Assembly: GCA_963695705.1 (NCBI GenBank)
Contig: CAVOHB010000009.1
Span: 806,001-870,000, forward strand
DNA length: 64,000 nt
Reading direction: 5' to 3'
Source: JBKPNJ01 sp963695705
GTDB lineage: Bacteria > Actinomycetota > Actinomycetes > Propionibacteriales > Nocardioidaceae
In this document: positions 17,294-27,292 of the stretch, piece after piece
Layout: each line of letters begins with the position of its first letter
Numbering within the stretch: the first letter of the stretch is position 1
Notes under the pieces: generated by a model
Seen by the model: only the letters and a program-made list of their open reading frames with translations
Databases searched by the model: none
Told to the model about the DNA's origin: nothing
Program-made: the position numbers and the translations under genes

Positions 17294-17299
17294 TGGCTG

Positions 17300-18265
17300 T
17301 CAGTGGCGGGTGATGAGAGGGTCGAGGGCCACGCTGACGAACAGCAGCGCGAGGTACAGGTTGGAGCCGTGGAAGAGCCGCATCGGCTCGACGGCGGACA
17401 CGTCCTCGGTGTCCCGGGTACGTCCGAGCAGCAGGTGCGCCTCGACCAGGAACGCCGCTCCGAGCGCACCGGCCGCCACCGGGTAGAACCAGCCGGTGTC
17501 CACGACCAATGGCAGCACCAGCGACGTGGCGACCATCACATAGGCGTACGAGACGATGCGCCCGGCGACGGTCTCGAGGCTGGCCACCACCGGTAGCATC
17601 GGCACGCCGGCGGCGGCGTAGTCGTCGCGGTACCGGATCGCCAGCGACCAGAAGTGCGGTGGCGTCCAGAAGAACACCACCATGAACAGCACCACCGGCG
17701 CCCAGGCCAGATCGTCGCGCACCGCGGTCCACCCGATCAGCGCCGGGAAGCAGCCGGCCGCGCCGCCCCAGACGATGTTCTGTGCAGTCCGGCGTTTGAG
17801 CAGCATCGTGTAGCCGACGACATAGAACACGTTGGCCGCCACGGCCAGCCCCGCCGACAGCCAGTTCACGGTCAGCCCGAGCCAGAGCGTCGCGGCGACC
17901 CCGAGCGCGAGCCCGAACACCAGCGCCGCTCCCGCACTCACCTGGTGGCGGGGCAGCGGTCGCCGGCGCGTGCGCCGCATCCGCTTGTCGATGTCGCGGT
18001 CGAGCACGCAGTTCAGCGCGTTCGCCGAACCGGCCGCCATCGCGCCCCCCAGGACAGTGGCGCCCACCAGGTCCAGGCCCGGGACGCCGCCGTGCGCCAG
18101 GAACATCACCGGCACCGTGGTCAGCAGTAGCAGCTCGATTATGCGGGGCTTGGTCAGCGCGACATACGCGAGCAGCATGTCGCCGGGCCGAAGGGTTCCG
18201 GTGGCCCCGGCTCCGCCGCCGTGCCGGCGGGCAGGCGCCTGCGGGTCGACAGCCGTCACGGACAC
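17300..18265 (-). CDS. ctaB: Protohaem IX farnesyltransferase (haem O synthase)
   Basis: A 321-residue UbiA-family membrane prenyltransferase that adds farnesyl to haem b. The first aspartate-rich motif is NCVLDRDIDKRMRRTRRRPL near residue 105; the second catalytic region shows FWSLAIRYRDDYAAAGVPML near 210. About nine membrane helices. Convergent with ctaA, whose product uses haem O. The GTG start at 18265 (MSVTAVDPQAPA) has only a weak ribosome binding site. Confidence 0.95.
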   Translation of the reverse strand: MSVTAVDPQAPARRHGGGAGATGTLRPGDMLLAYVALTKPRIIELLLLTTVPVMFLAHGGVPGLDLVGATVLGGAMAAGSANALNCVLDRDIDKRMRRTRRRPLPRHQVSAGAALVFGLALGVAATLWLGLTVNWLSAGLAVAANVFYVVGYTMLLKRRTAQNIVWGGAAGCFPALIGWTAVRDDLAWAPVVLFMVVFFWTPPHFWSLAIRYRDDYAAAGVPMLPVVASLETVAGRIVSYAYVMVATSLVLPLVVDTGWFYPVAAGALGAAFLVEAHLLLGRTRDTEDVSAVEPMRLFHGSNLYLALLFVSVALDPLITRH

Positions 18266-18605
18266 CTCAGGATCGGATCAGTTCCATTTGCCGACGGTTC
18301 GGCGGACCCGGCCGAGTCTAATGCCGTACGTCGGAAGCGGCCGAGAGGGGCGGCACCGGCACTCCGGCCACTCTCGTGCAGCGGCCCTTTACGTCATGCG
18401 TCGGAAGGGGCATGACCCTCACGACGCATGAGGCAAGTGCCGAAGCGGGACGGGCATCGGCGGCCTGACGATCCGCGCAATCGCTGCGGCGTTTGAGCGT
18501 AGGTCATCCCCGGGTACAACAGCTGCGCCGCGAGTAGGCTCGCGACTGATGACGTCGCGGTGCGATCCGAGTACGCCGACGGCACGAGAGAGGAACCACA
18601 ACGCT
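18266..18605. other. Spacer between divergent ctaB and tkt
   Basis: 340 bases with no gene. It holds palindrome copy B (18389-18436) and, nearer tkt, a TAGGCT at 18535-18540 that would serve as a -10 box giving a leader of roughly 59 bases to the tkt GTG. An ATG at 18549 in frame with tkt lies right after that box and is not preferred. Confidence 0.6.
18389..18436. repeat. 48-bp extragenic palindrome, copy B
   Basis: Same 48-base layout as copies A and C. Perfect 10-base arms TCATGCGTCG (18394-18403) and CGACGCATGA (18422-18431), with AGGG and CCCT inside and CATGA at the centre. Confidence 0.8.
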
Positions 18606-20783
18606 GTGACCAGTTCCGACAGCCCCACGCTCGAGTGGACCGACCAGGATCGGCGAGCCGTCCAGACCATCAAGGTTCTCGCGATGGACTCCGTGCAGAA
18701 GGTCGGCAACGGCCACCCCGGGACCGCGATGAGCCTCGCGCCCGCGGCGTACCTGCTGTGGCAGAAGATCATGCGCCACAACCCCGCCGACCAGCACTGG
18801 GTCGGGCGCGACCGGTTCGTGCTGTCGGCCGGGCACACCAGCCTGACCCTGTACATCCAGCTCTACCTCGCCGGTTACCAGCTGGAGCTCGAAGACCTCG
18901 AGTCGCTGCGCACCTGGGGAAGCGCGACGCCCGGCCATCCCGAGTACGGCCACACCGACGGCGTTGAGTCCACCACCGGACCGCTCGGCCAGGGGGTGGC
19001 GATGTCGGTCGGCATGGCGATGGCGTCGCGCCGCGAGCGCGGCCTGCTCGACCCCGACGCCGCGCCGGGCGACAGCATCTTCGACCACCAGATCTATGTG
19101 ATCGCCAGCGACGGCGACATGGAGGAGGGAGTCTCCGGAGAGGCATCGTCACTGGCGGGCACGCAGCAGCTGGGCAACCTCACCGTGCTCTACGACAACA
19201 ACAAGATCTCGATCGAGGACGACACCAACATCGCGTTCACCGAGGATGTCGGCGCCCGGTACGAGGCCTACGGCTGGCATGTCCAGCGGGTCGACTGGAC
19301 GGAGGGCGGCGAGCACTACGACGAGAACGTCAAGGCACTCTGGGACGCGTTCCTCGCCGCCAGGCAGGTCAGCGACCGGCCGAGCTTCATCTCCCTTCGT
19401 ACGATCATCGCCTGGCCGGCGCCGAGCGCACAGGGCACCGGGAAGGCGCACGGATCGGCGCTCGGCGACGAGGAGGTCGCAGCGACGAAGAAGATCCTCG
19501 GGTTCGATCCGGACAAGACCTTCGAGGTCCCCGACGACGTCATCGAGCACACCCGCAAGGCCCGCGTGCGTGGCCGCGATGCCCAGCAGGAGTGGCAGGC
19601 ACGGTTCGACACCTGGACGGAGTCGGCCGGTGAGCGCCGGGAGCTGTTCGAGCGGCTGCAGACCCGTTCCCTGCCCGCCGGCTGGACCGAGCGCCTGCCG
19701 AGCTTCGACGCGGACGCCAAGGGGATAGCCACCCGCAAGGCGTCCGGTGAGGTGCTGAGCGCTATCGCACCGGTGCTGCCCGAGCTCTGGGGCGGCTCTG
19801 CCGACCTCGCCGAGTCCAACAACACGACACCCAAGGGCGAGCCGTCGTTCCTGCCGCCGGAGCGGTCCAGCAAGGAGTTCAGCGGCGACTGGTACGGCCG
19901 GGTGCTGCACTTCGGCGTCCGCGAGCACGCCATGGGCGCCATTCTCAACGGGATCGCCCTGCACGGCGGGACCCGACCCTACGGGGGCACGTTCCTCATC
20001 TTCAGCGACTACATGCGCCCGTCGGTTCGGCTGGCCGCGCTGATGCGCCTCCCGGTCACGTATGTCTGGACCCACGACTCGATCGGCCTGGGCGAGGACG
20101 GCCCCACCCATCAGCCGATCGAGCACCTTGCCGCGCTGCGGGCGATGCCGGGACTTGACGTCGTGCGCCCGGCTGACGCCAACGAGACCGCCGCGGCCTG
20201 GCGCACGGTCCTGGAGCACACCGACCGCCCGGCGGGGATGGCGCTCACCCGGCAGAACGTCCCGACGTTCCCGCGCGGCCGCGATGGGTTCGCCACCGCC
20301 GACAACGTGGCCAAGGGCGCCTACGTCCTCGTCGACGCCGATGGCGGTGAGCCCGACGTGGTGCTCATCGGAACCGGCTCGGAGGTGCAGTACGCCGTCG
20401 AGGCCCGCGAGATCCTGGCCGGCGAGGGCGTCTCCGCCCGTGTCGTGTCGATGCCGTGCCGGGAGTGGTTCGACGAGCAGCCCGACGACTACCGTGACGC
20501 GGTCATCCCGCCGACCGTCCGGGCCCGGGTATCGGTCGAGGCCGGGGTCGCACAGTGCTGGCGCGACGTCGTGGGGGACGCCGGCCGTACCGTCTCGATC
20601 GAGCACTACGGCGCATCGGCAGCCGGCGCCAAGCTGTTCGAGGAGTTCGGGTTCTCGGCGGCGACGGTGGCCGAGGCCGCTCGCGAGAGCATCGCAGCGA
20701 CTGGGGTCGCCACGTCGGTGCCCGTACGCCGCGCCCCGTCGGGGCCGGTGGGTCCGGCCGACGTCAGCGGCGCCCACACCTGA
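18606..20783 (+). CDS. tkt: Transketolase
   Basis: A 725-residue thiamine-diphosphate enzyme moving two-carbon units in the pentose phosphate pathway. Thiamine-binding motif ASDGDMEEGVSGEASS near residue 165 and DNNKISIEDD after it; NGHPGTAMSLAP near 35 and GEDGPTHQPIEHL near 500 are catalytic-region motifs. The GTG at 18606 (MTSSDSPTLEWT) is preferred over ATG 18549 because AGAGGAA lies just before it and the product matches usual family starts. First gene of a six-gene sugar-phosphate operon; tal follows after 73 bases. Confidence 0.95.
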   Translation: MTSSDSPTLEWTDQDRRAVQTIKVLAMDSVQKVGNGHPGTAMSLAPAAYLLWQKIMRHNPADQHWVGRDRFVLSAGHTSLTLYIQLYLAGYQLELEDLESLRTWGSATPGHPEYGHTDGVESTTGPLGQGVAMSVGMAMASRRERGLLDPDAAPGDSIFDHQIYVIASDGDMEEGVSGEASSLAGTQQLGNLTVLYDNNKISIEDDTNIAFTEDVGARYEAYGWHVQRVDWTEGGEHYDENVKALWDAFLAARQVSDRPSFISLRTIIAWPAPSAQGTGKAHGSALGDEEVAATKKILGFDPDKTFEVPDDVIEHTRKARVRGRDAQQEWQARFDTWTESAGERRELFERLQTRSLPAGWTERLPSFDADAKGIATRKASGEVLSAIAPVLPELWGGSADLAESNNTTPKGEPSFLPPERSSKEFSGDWYGRVLHFGVREHAMGAILNGIALHGGTRPYGGTFLIFSDYMRPSVRLAALMRLPVTYVWTHDSIGLGEDGPTHQPIEHLAALRAMPGLDVVRPADANETAAAWRTVLEHTDRPAGMALTRQNVPTFPRGRDGFATADNVAKGAYVLVDADGGEPDVVLIGTGSEVQYAVEAREILAGEGVSARVVSMPCREWFDEQPDDYRDAVIPPTVRARVSVEAGVAQCWRDVVGDAGRTVSIEHYGASAAGAKLFEEFGFSAATVAEAARESIAATGVATSVPVRRAPSGPVGPADVSGAHT

Positions 20784-20856
20784 GGCAGGTACGAGAGTAC
20801 GTTCAAACCGCATTCCAAGCATCAGAGACAGCATCAGAGACCAGAGGGGCTAACTC

Positions 20857-21966
20857 ATGACCGACCGACTCAAGGCGCTTTCCGATATAGGCGTATCCGT
20901 CTGGCTCGACGACATCTCCCGTGGGCGGCTCACCAGCGGCAACCTGGCTGGGCTGGTCACCGACTCCCATGTCGTGGGCGTGACCTCGAACCCGACCATC
21001 TTCGCTGCCGCCGTCGCCGACGCCGACCAGTACTCCCAGCAGATCGAGGAGCTCACCGCCCGGGGGGTGGACGTGGAGGAAGCCGTCCGGATGATCACGA
21101 CGTACGACGTGCGCTGGGCGTGCGACGTGCTCCGCCCGGTCTTCGACAGGACCGACGGCGTCGACGGCCGTGTGTCGATCGAAGTGGATCCGCGGCTGGC
21201 GCACAACACCAAGGCCACCAACGGTGAGGCCAAGGCGCTGTGGTGGATGGTCGACCGCCCCAACCTGTTCATCAAGATCCCCGCGACCAAGCCCGGCCTT
21301 TCGTCGATCACCGCCACCATCGCGGAGGGCACCAGCGTCAACGTGACGCTGATCTTCAGCCTGGAGAGGTACGTCGAGGTGATGGACGCCTACCTGACGG
21401 GTCTCGAGCAGGCCAAGGAGGCCGGCATCGACCTGTCCACGATCCACTCGGTCGGGTCGTTCTTCGTCAGCAGGGTCGACACCGAGGTCGACAAGCGGCT
21501 CGATGCGATCGGCACCGAGGAGGCCAAGGCGCTCAGGAGCAAGGCGGCGATCGCGAACGCGCGGCTGGCGTACCAGCGCTACGAGGACTTCTTCTCCTCC
21601 CAGCGCTGGGCGGCACTGGAGGCCGAGGGCGCCCACAAGCAGCGGCCGCTCTGGGCGTCGACCTCGGTGAAGGACCCGGCTCTCCCCGACACGATGTATG
21701 TCACCGAGCTCGCCGCGCCCAACACCGTCAACACGATGCCGGAGAAGACGATCATCGCCACCGCCGACCACGCGGAGATCCAGGGGGATGCCATCACCGG
21801 CAACTACGCGGACGCCCATGCGGTGATGGACCAGCTCAAGTCCGTCGGGGTCGACATGGACGACGTGGTTCAGGTGCTCGAGGACGAGGGCGTCGACAAG
21901 TTCGAGAAGTCGTGGCAGGAGCTGATCGACACGGTCAAGCGGGAGCTCGACGGAGCCGAGGGATGA
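20857..21966 (+). CDS. tal: Transaldolase
   Basis: A 369-residue TIM-barrel enzyme exchanging three-carbon units with transketolase in the pentose phosphate pathway. The Schiff-base lysine is in NLFIKIPATKPG near residue 140; GVTSNPTIF near 48 and SVNVTLIFSLERY near 165 are family motifs. AGAGGGG lies ahead of the ATG. Its stop overlaps the pgi ATG (ATGA). Long actinobacterial transaldolase class. Confidence 0.96.
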   Translation: MTDRLKALSDIGVSVWLDDISRGRLTSGNLAGLVTDSHVVGVTSNPTIFAAAVADADQYSQQIEELTARGVDVEEAVRMITTYDVRWACDVLRPVFDRTDGVDGRVSIEVDPRLAHNTKATNGEAKALWWMVDRPNLFIKIPATKPGLSSITATIAEGTSVNVTLIFSLERYVEVMDAYLTGLEQAKEAGIDLSTIHSVGSFFVSRVDTEVDKRLDAIGTEEAKALRSKAAIANARLAYQRYEDFFSSQRWAALEAEGAHKQRPLWASTSVKDPALPDTMYVTELAAPNTVNTMPEKTIIATADHAEIQGDAITGNYADAHAVMDQLKSVGVDMDDVVQVLEDEGVDKFEKSWQELIDTVKRELDGAEG

Positions 21967-23564
21967 GGGAGCCGCTGACCGTCAGGACGTTCGGCTCTGA
22001 TCTCACCGGCGTCGTCGACCGGCTGGTCGACGACGAGGTCGCCTCCAAGCTCGCGGCCACGGACTCCGGCCTGTGGGGGCCGGACGCGGTGGCGGAGGCA
22101 TCGGTGCGGCTGGGATGGGTGGGGCTGCCCCGCACGTCGCGGCCGCTGCTCGCCGAGATCGACGCGCTGCGCGCGGCCCTGTGGGCCGAGGGGATCGATC
22201 GGGTGGTGCTCTGCGGGATGGGTGGGTCGTCCCTGGCTCCCGAGGTCATTACGCAGACCTACGGGATCAGTCTGGAGGTGCTCGACTCGACCAACCCTTC
22301 GGTGATCCGGCGGGCTCTGGACGGCGACCTGCAGCGGACGGTCGTGGTCGTGTCGAGCAAGTCCGGGGGCACGGTGGAGACCGACAGCCACCGGCGCGTC
22401 TTCGAGCAGGCATTCAACGAGGCGGGCATCGACGCGGCGTCGCGTTTCGTGGTGGTGACCGACCCCGGCTCGCCGCTCGCCGCGCTGGCGAACGAGGCCG
22501 GCTACCGCAAGGTGTTCCTGGCCGACCCCGATGTCGGTGGCCGCTACAGCGCGTTGACCGCCTTCGGCCTGGTGCCGAGTGGGCTCGCCGGTGTCGACAT
22601 CGCCGACCTGCTCGACGAGGCCGAGGAGGTCATGTCCTCGCTGGCCGTGGACGGCGCCGACAACCCGGCGCTGCTGCTCGGCGCCGCCATTGCCGGGAAC
22701 GGCGACCGGGACAAGCTGGTCATCGCGGACGCCGGCTCGGGCATCACCGGCTTCGCCGACTGGGCCGAACAGCTGATCGCGGAGTCGACCGGCAAGCAGG
22801 GCACTGGCGTCCTCCCGGTCGCCGTCGACGGCCTTGATGCACCGGAGATCCAGACCGGCGCCGCGGACGTCGTGCTCGCGACACTGGACAAGGCCGACAA
22901 CCCGGTCGAGCCGAGCGACCGGCTGCCGACGGTGTCCGTCAGCGGCCCGCTCGGCGCCCAGATGCTGGTATGGGAGACCGCGACAGCGGTGGCGGGACGG
23001 CTGCTCGGTATCAACCCCTTCGACCAGCCGGACGTCGAGAGCGCCAAGCAGGCTACCCGCGGACTGCTGGACCACCAGCCCGAGCCCGAACCCCCGGCAT
23101 TCGCCGATGCGGCTGTGCAGGTGCGCGGCTCCGCCGGGTTACTGGACGGCGTGGACGACCTGCGCGGTGCTGTCGATGCGCTGCTGGGGCGGCTCGACGA
23201 CCGCGGCTACGTCGCCGTGATGGCATACGTCGACGCCCACCGTGATTCACGGCTGCGCGAGACCCGGCGGACCCTGGCCGGACGCTCCGGCAGGCCGACG
23301 ACCTTCGGATGGGGGCCCCGTTTCCTGCACTCCACCGGCCAGTATCACAAGGGCGGCCCCGCGCAGGGCGTCTACGTCCAGGTCACCTGCGACGAGGCGG
23401 TCGACGTCGACATTCCGGGCCGCACGTTCTCGTTCGGAACGCTCATCAATGCCCAGGCCGCCGGTGACGCACAGGTCCTGGCCGACCACGGCCGGCCGGT
23501 TCTCCGGCTGCACCTCATCGACCCGGAGGCCGGCGTGACCCAGATTGTGGAGGCGCTGCGATGA
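21963..23564 (+). CDS. pgi: Glucose-6-phosphate isomerase
   Basis: A 533-residue phosphoglucose isomerase linking glycolysis and the pentose phosphate branch. SIS-fold motifs are clear: LCGMGGSSLAPEV near residue 85, VSSKSGGTVET near 135, and HSTGQYHKGG near 460, which carries the catalytic-region histidine and lysine. The position inside a tal-pgi-zwf operon and the layout match the short, divergent actinobacterial Pgi often fused to or placed with transaldolase. The start ATG overlaps the tal stop; its own stop overlaps zwf (ATGA), so the three are coupled. Confidence 0.92.
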   Translation: MREPLTVRTFGSDLTGVVDRLVDDEVASKLAATDSGLWGPDAVAEASVRLGWVGLPRTSRPLLAEIDALRAALWAEGIDRVVLCGMGGSSLAPEVITQTYGISLEVLDSTNPSVIRRALDGDLQRTVVVVSSKSGGTVETDSHRRVFEQAFNEAGIDAASRFVVVTDPGSPLAALANEAGYRKVFLADPDVGGRYSALTAFGLVPSGLAGVDIADLLDEAEEVMSSLAVDGADNPALLLGAAIAGNGDRDKLVIADAGSGITGFADWAEQLIAESTGKQGTGVLPVAVDGLDAPEIQTGAADVVLATLDKADNPVEPSDRLPTVSVSGPLGAQMLVWETATAVAGRLLGINPFDQPDVESAKQATRGLLDHQPEPEPPAFADAAVQVRGSAGLLDGVDDLRGAVDALLGRLDDRGYVAVMAYVDAHRDSRLRETRRTLAGRSGRPTTFGWGPRFLHSTGQYHKGGPAQGVYVQVTCDEAVDVDIPGRTFSFGTLINAQAAGDAQVLADHGRPVLRLHLIDPEAGVTQIVEALR

Positions 23565-25099
23565 CCGTCGCACCCGAGGTGGACCCGAACCCGCTGCGCG
23601 ATCCTCAGGATCGGCGCCTCCCCAGGATCGCGGGCCCGTGCGGCATGGTCATCTTCGGCGTCACCGGGGACCTGGCCCGCAAGAAGCTGATGCCGGCGGT
23701 GTACGACCTCGCCAACCGCGGGCTGCTGCCGCCGGGCTTCTCGCTGGTCGGTTTCGCCCGACGCGACTGGGAGCACCAGGACTTCGCCCAGATCGTCCAC
23801 GATGCCGTCAAGTCCTACTCCCGGACCCCCTTCCGGGAGGAGGTCTGGGCCCAGCTGAGCGAGGGGTTCCGGTTCGTACCCGGTGACTTCTCCGATGACC
23901 CGGCGTTCCAGCGGCTCGGGGAGACCATCGCCGAGCTCGACGAAAGCCGCGGTACCAGCGGCAACCACGCCTTCTACCTCTCGATTCCGCCGAAGTTCTT
24001 CCCCGACGTGATCCACCAGCTCAAGGAGCACAACCTCGCGGAGCCGCGGGAGAGCTCGTGGCGCCGGGTGGTCGTCGAGAAGCCGTTCGGACATGACCTC
24101 GCCTCCGCACAGGAGCTCAATCGGATCGTGTCGGAGGTCTTCCCACCGGAGTCGGTCTTCCGCATCGACCACTACCTGGGCAAGGAGACCGTGCAGAACA
24201 TCCTGGCGTTCCGCTTCGCCAACTCGATGTTCGAGCCGGTCTGGAACTCCAACTACGTCGACCACGTGCAAATCACCATGGCCGAGGACATCGGCATCGG
24301 CGGCCGGGCCGGCTACTACGACGGCATCGGCGCCGCCCGCGACGTCATCCAGAACCACCTTCTGCAGCTGATGGCGTTGTGTGCGATGGAGGAACCGGGG
24401 TCGTTCGACGCGCGCAGCCTGCGGATCGAGAAGCAGAAGATCCTGTCCGCCGCGCGGCCCCCGCAGCGGCTCGACCTGTGCACGGCGCGCGGCCAGTACG
24501 GCCCCGGCTGGCAGGGCGGCGTCAAGGTGGGCGGCTACCTCCAGGAGAGCGACATCCCCGCGAAGTCGACGACCGAGACCTACGCCGCGATCAAGCTGGA
24601 GGTCGACTCGCGGCGTTGGGCCGGGGTCCCGTTCTACCTGCGCGCCGGCAAGCGACTCGGGCGCCGGGTCACCGAGGTGGCAGTGCTCTTCAAGAAGGCG
24701 CCGCACCTGCCCTTCATCAAGACCGCGACCGAGGAGCTCGGGTCGAACGCGCTGGTCATGCGGATCCAGCCCGACGAGGGTGTCACGCTGCGGTTCGGTG
24801 CCAAGGTCCCGGGCACCGCGATGGAGCTGCGCGACGTCAACATGGACTTCGCGTACGGCGGGTCATTCGTCGAGTCCAGCCCGGAGGCCTACGAGCGGCT
24901 GATCCTCGATGTGCTGCTCGGCGACCCACCGCTGTTCCCCCAGCACGAGGAGGTCGAGCTCTCCTGGCGGATCCTCGACCCGATCATCCAGTACTGGGCC
25001 GAGTCCGGCCAGCCCGACCAGTACCCGTCGGGTGGCTGGGGCCCGAAGTCCTCCGACGAGATGCTCGCCCGCGACGGGCGCATCTGGCGACGTCCCTAG
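23561..25099 (+). CDS. zwf: Glucose-6-phosphate 1-dehydrogenase
   Basis: A 512-residue enzyme making 6-phosphogluconolactone and NADPH. Nucleotide-binding motif FGVTGDLARKKL near residue 32; active-site motif FRIDHYLGKETVQN near 200 with the conserved lysine and histidine; EKPFGHDL near 175. Start ATG overlaps the pgi stop. OpcA, its activator partner, and Pgl, the next enzyme, are encoded immediately downstream. Confidence 0.97.
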   Translation: MTVAPEVDPNPLRDPQDRRLPRIAGPCGMVIFGVTGDLARKKLMPAVYDLANRGLLPPGFSLVGFARRDWEHQDFAQIVHDAVKSYSRTPFREEVWAQLSEGFRFVPGDFSDDPAFQRLGETIAELDESRGTSGNHAFYLSIPPKFFPDVIHQLKEHNLAEPRESSWRRVVVEKPFGHDLASAQELNRIVSEVFPPESVFRIDHYLGKETVQNILAFRFANSMFEPVWNSNYVDHVQITMAEDIGIGGRAGYYDGIGAARDVIQNHLLQLMALCAMEEPGSFDARSLRIEKQKILSAARPPQRLDLCTARGQYGPGWQGGVKVGGYLQESDIPAKSTTETYAAIKLEVDSRRWAGVPFYLRAGKRLGRRVTEVAVLFKKAPHLPFIKTATEELGSNALVMRIQPDEGVTLRFGAKVPGTAMELRDVNMDFAYGGSFVESSPEAYERLILDVLLGDPPLFPQHEEVELSWRILDPIIQYWAESGQPDQYPSGGWGPKSSDEMLARDGRIWRRP

Positions 25100-25107
25100 G
25101 AGCACCG

Positions 25108-26058
25108 ATGACAATCGACCTGACCGAGACCGACGCCAGCAAGATCGCCAGCACCGCGCTGCGGGCGCACCGACAGGCTGGCAGCCCGACGATGGGCATG
25201 GTGCTGACGTTGATCGTGGTCACCGACGAGAGCAACCACTACGACGCGCTGAAGTCCGCCGACGCGGTGTCGCGCGAGCACCCGTCCCGTGTCATCGGGG
25301 TCATCCAGCGGGCTGCGCGTGGTGCCTCCAGAGTGGACGCCGAGGTCAAGATCGGCGCGGGGAACGCCGGCCAGTCGATCCTGCTGCGCATGTCCGGGGA
25401 AGTCGCCCAGCACGCGGAGTCGGTGGTGTTGCCGCTGTTGGTACCGGACTCCCCGGTCGTGGTCTGGTGGCCGGCCAAGGCTCCCGACGATCCCGCCGCC
25501 GACCCCATCGGCTCGCTCGCGCAACGCCGGATCACCGACTCGGCGAACGTTCCTCGCAGCAAGGCCACCGCGCTGCAGACACAGGCGGCCAACTACGCCA
25601 GCGGCAACACCGACCTCGCCTGGACCCGGCTGACACCGTGGCGGGCGCTGCTTGCCGCGGCCCTTGACCAGTTCTCGGGCAAGGTCCGATCGGTGGAGGT
25701 CGAGGCGGAGCGGGTCAACCCGAGTGCCGACCTGCTGGCCGCGTGGCTGAAGTCGCGGCTGAAGGTGGACGCCAAACGAACGACGTCGAAGGGGCCGGGT
25801 ATCACCTCGGTCCGGATGGGAACGGTGGCCGGCGACATCGTCATCCACCGGCCGGACGGGCGCCTCGCACAGTTCTCGATTCCCGGCCAGCCCGACCGGC
25901 CGGTCGCGCTGAAGCGCCGCGAGACCGCTGAGCTGCTCGCCGAGGAGCTACGTCGACTCGACCCTGATGACATCTATGCACAGACGATCGCCACCCTGCG
26001 CCGGATGGAGGCGCGCAAGGCGGACGCCAAGACCGGGACCGGAAAGAGCGACTCGTGA
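25108..26058 (+). CDS. opcA: OpcA, glucose-6-phosphate dehydrogenase assembly protein
   Basis: A 316-residue protein of the OpcA family, known in cyanobacteria and actinobacteria to bind and activate or assemble Zwf. Family regions seen: TLIVVTDESNHYDAL near residue 32, SVVLPLLVPDSPVVVWWP near 110, and TDLAWTRLTPWRALLAAALD near 170. AGGAGCACCG precedes the ATG at 25108, only eight bases after zwf. The GTGA overlap with pgl at its end couples the next gene. Confidence 0.95.
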   Translation: MTIDLTETDASKIASTALRAHRQAGSPTMGMVLTLIVVTDESNHYDALKSADAVSREHPSRVIGVIQRAARGASRVDAEVKIGAGNAGQSILLRMSGEVAQHAESVVLPLLVPDSPVVVWWPAKAPDDPAADPIGSLAQRRITDSANVPRSKATALQTQAANYASGNTDLAWTRLTPWRALLAAALDQFSGKVRSVEVEAERVNPSADLLAAWLKSRLKVDAKRTTSKGPGITSVRMGTVAGDIVIHRPDGRLAQFSIPGQPDRPVALKRRETAELLAEELRRLDPDDIYAQTIATLRRMEARKADAKTGTGKSDS

Positions 26059-26828
26059 CGGTTCCCACCGTCTTGATGCACCGGAGTCCGGAGTTGCTGG
26101 CGCAGGCGGTGGCCGCCCGACTGGTCACGCGGTTCGTCGACGTCCAGAGCACGGGCCGCCCGGCGTCGTGGGTGCTCACCGGCGGCCGGATAGCCGACAC
26201 GATCCACCGGGCGGTGGCGGAGTCGCCCGCCCGGGGTGCCCTCGACTGGGGCCGGGTGGAGCTCTGGTGGGGGGATGAGCGGTTCGTCGGTCGCGACAGC
26301 GACGAACGTAACGAGAAGCAGGCGCGGGGGACTCTGCTCGACCGGCTGCCGCTGAACCCCGAGCTCATCCACCCGATGCCGTCGTCGGACGAGGTTCCCG
26401 ACATCGAGGAGGCCGCGGAAAGTTACGCCGCCACGCTGGCCGGCCGTGCGCTGCCGGAGGACCACGGCGGGATCCCGACCTTCGACGTGCTGATGCTCGG
26501 TGTCGGTCCCGACGGCCATGTCGCGTCACTGTTCCCCGAGCAGCCCGCGCTCTACGAGGAACGCCCCGTAGTCGCCGTGCGTCACGCACCAAAACCGCCC
26601 CCGAACCGGCTGACGATGACGATGCCGACGCTGCGCCGGGGCCGCGAGGTGTGGTTCGTGGTGTCAGGCGCGGACAAGGCCCGCGCGGTGCACCTGGCGC
26701 TCGGAGGCGCCGGCCTCGTGCAGGTGCCCGCGGCCGGACCGGCCGGGCTGCACCAGACCCTGTGGTTCCTGGACCGGGACGCCGCCTCCCAGCTGCCCCC
26801 GGGGCTCACCCGTCCCGCGTCCCCCTGA
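26055..26828 (+). CDS. pgl: 6-Phosphogluconolactonase
   Basis: A 257-residue DevB-type lactonase hydrolysing 6-phosphogluconolactone. Motifs: VLTGGRIADTIHRA near residue 40, VELWWGDERFVGRDSDERN near 70, and VLMLGVGPDGHVASLFPE near 145 (the GxGxDGH core). The GTG start overlaps the opcA stop. Last gene of the operon; convergent with rbpA after 38 bases, where no hairpin terminator is evident. Confidence 0.95.
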   Translation: MTVPTVLMHRSPELLAQAVAARLVTRFVDVQSTGRPASWVLTGGRIADTIHRAVAESPARGALDWGRVELWWGDERFVGRDSDERNEKQARGTLLDRLPLNPELIHPMPSSDEVPDIEEAAESYAATLAGRALPEDHGGIPTFDVLMLGVGPDGHVASLFPEQPALYEERPVVAVRHAPKPPPNRLTMTMPTLRRGREVWFVVSGADKARAVHLALGGAGLVQVPAAGPAGLHQTLWFLDRDAASQLPPGLTRPASP

Positions 26829-26866
26829 GTCGACCCTCTGGCACGGACGGCACGAGCGGCCGCGGA

Positions 26867-27223
26867 TCAGAAGATGATCTCCCCGCTCTTGCGCTTGGTG
26901 CGCAGCGTCTGGATCGCTTCCTGCAGGATCTCCTCGGCCTCCTTGTCGGAGCGCCGCTCCTTCACGTAGGCCAGGTGCGTCTTGTACGGCTCGATCCTGG
27001 GCGGGGGCGGAGGATTGGCCTCATCCCGGCTGGCCGGGAGCCCACAGCGCGGGCAGTCCCACGACTCGGGGACGGCAGCCTCGACCGCGAACATCGGGCT
27101 CGTCTCATGGCCGTTCGCGCAGAAGTACGAGATGCGCTGCCGAGGCGCTGAGTCCCCCCGCTCGGCTTCGCCCATCGGCCCTGCACCGACACGACTTCCT
27201 CGGATGGCACTGCCACCAGCCAC
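26867..27223 (-). CDS. rbpA: RbpA, RNA polymerase-binding protein
   Basis: A 118-residue actinobacterial transcription factor that binds RNA polymerase and group 1/2 sigma factors and helps open complex formation. N-terminal GSAIRGSRVGAGPMGEAERG is the conserved tail; zinc-type ligands C35, H39, C57 and C60 are present (FCANGHE, WDCPRCG); the C-terminal helix is the sigma-interaction domain. The GTG at 27223 follows GAGGGAG. It lies 69 bp downstream of secG's stop region on the opposite reading order, as a separate transcript upstream of nothing else on that strand. Confidence 0.96.
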   Translation of the reverse strand: MAGGSAIRGSRVGAGPMGEAERGDSAPRQRISYFCANGHETSPMFAVEAAVPESWDCPRCGLPASRDEANPPPPPRIEPYKTHLAYVKERRSDKEAEEILQEAIQTLRTKRKSGEIIF

Positions 27224-27292
27224 TGTTGGACTCCCTCTGGTCGAAAGCGTTGTGCCGCAGCAGACTGCGACCTCGGATACGCGGGCCGCCGC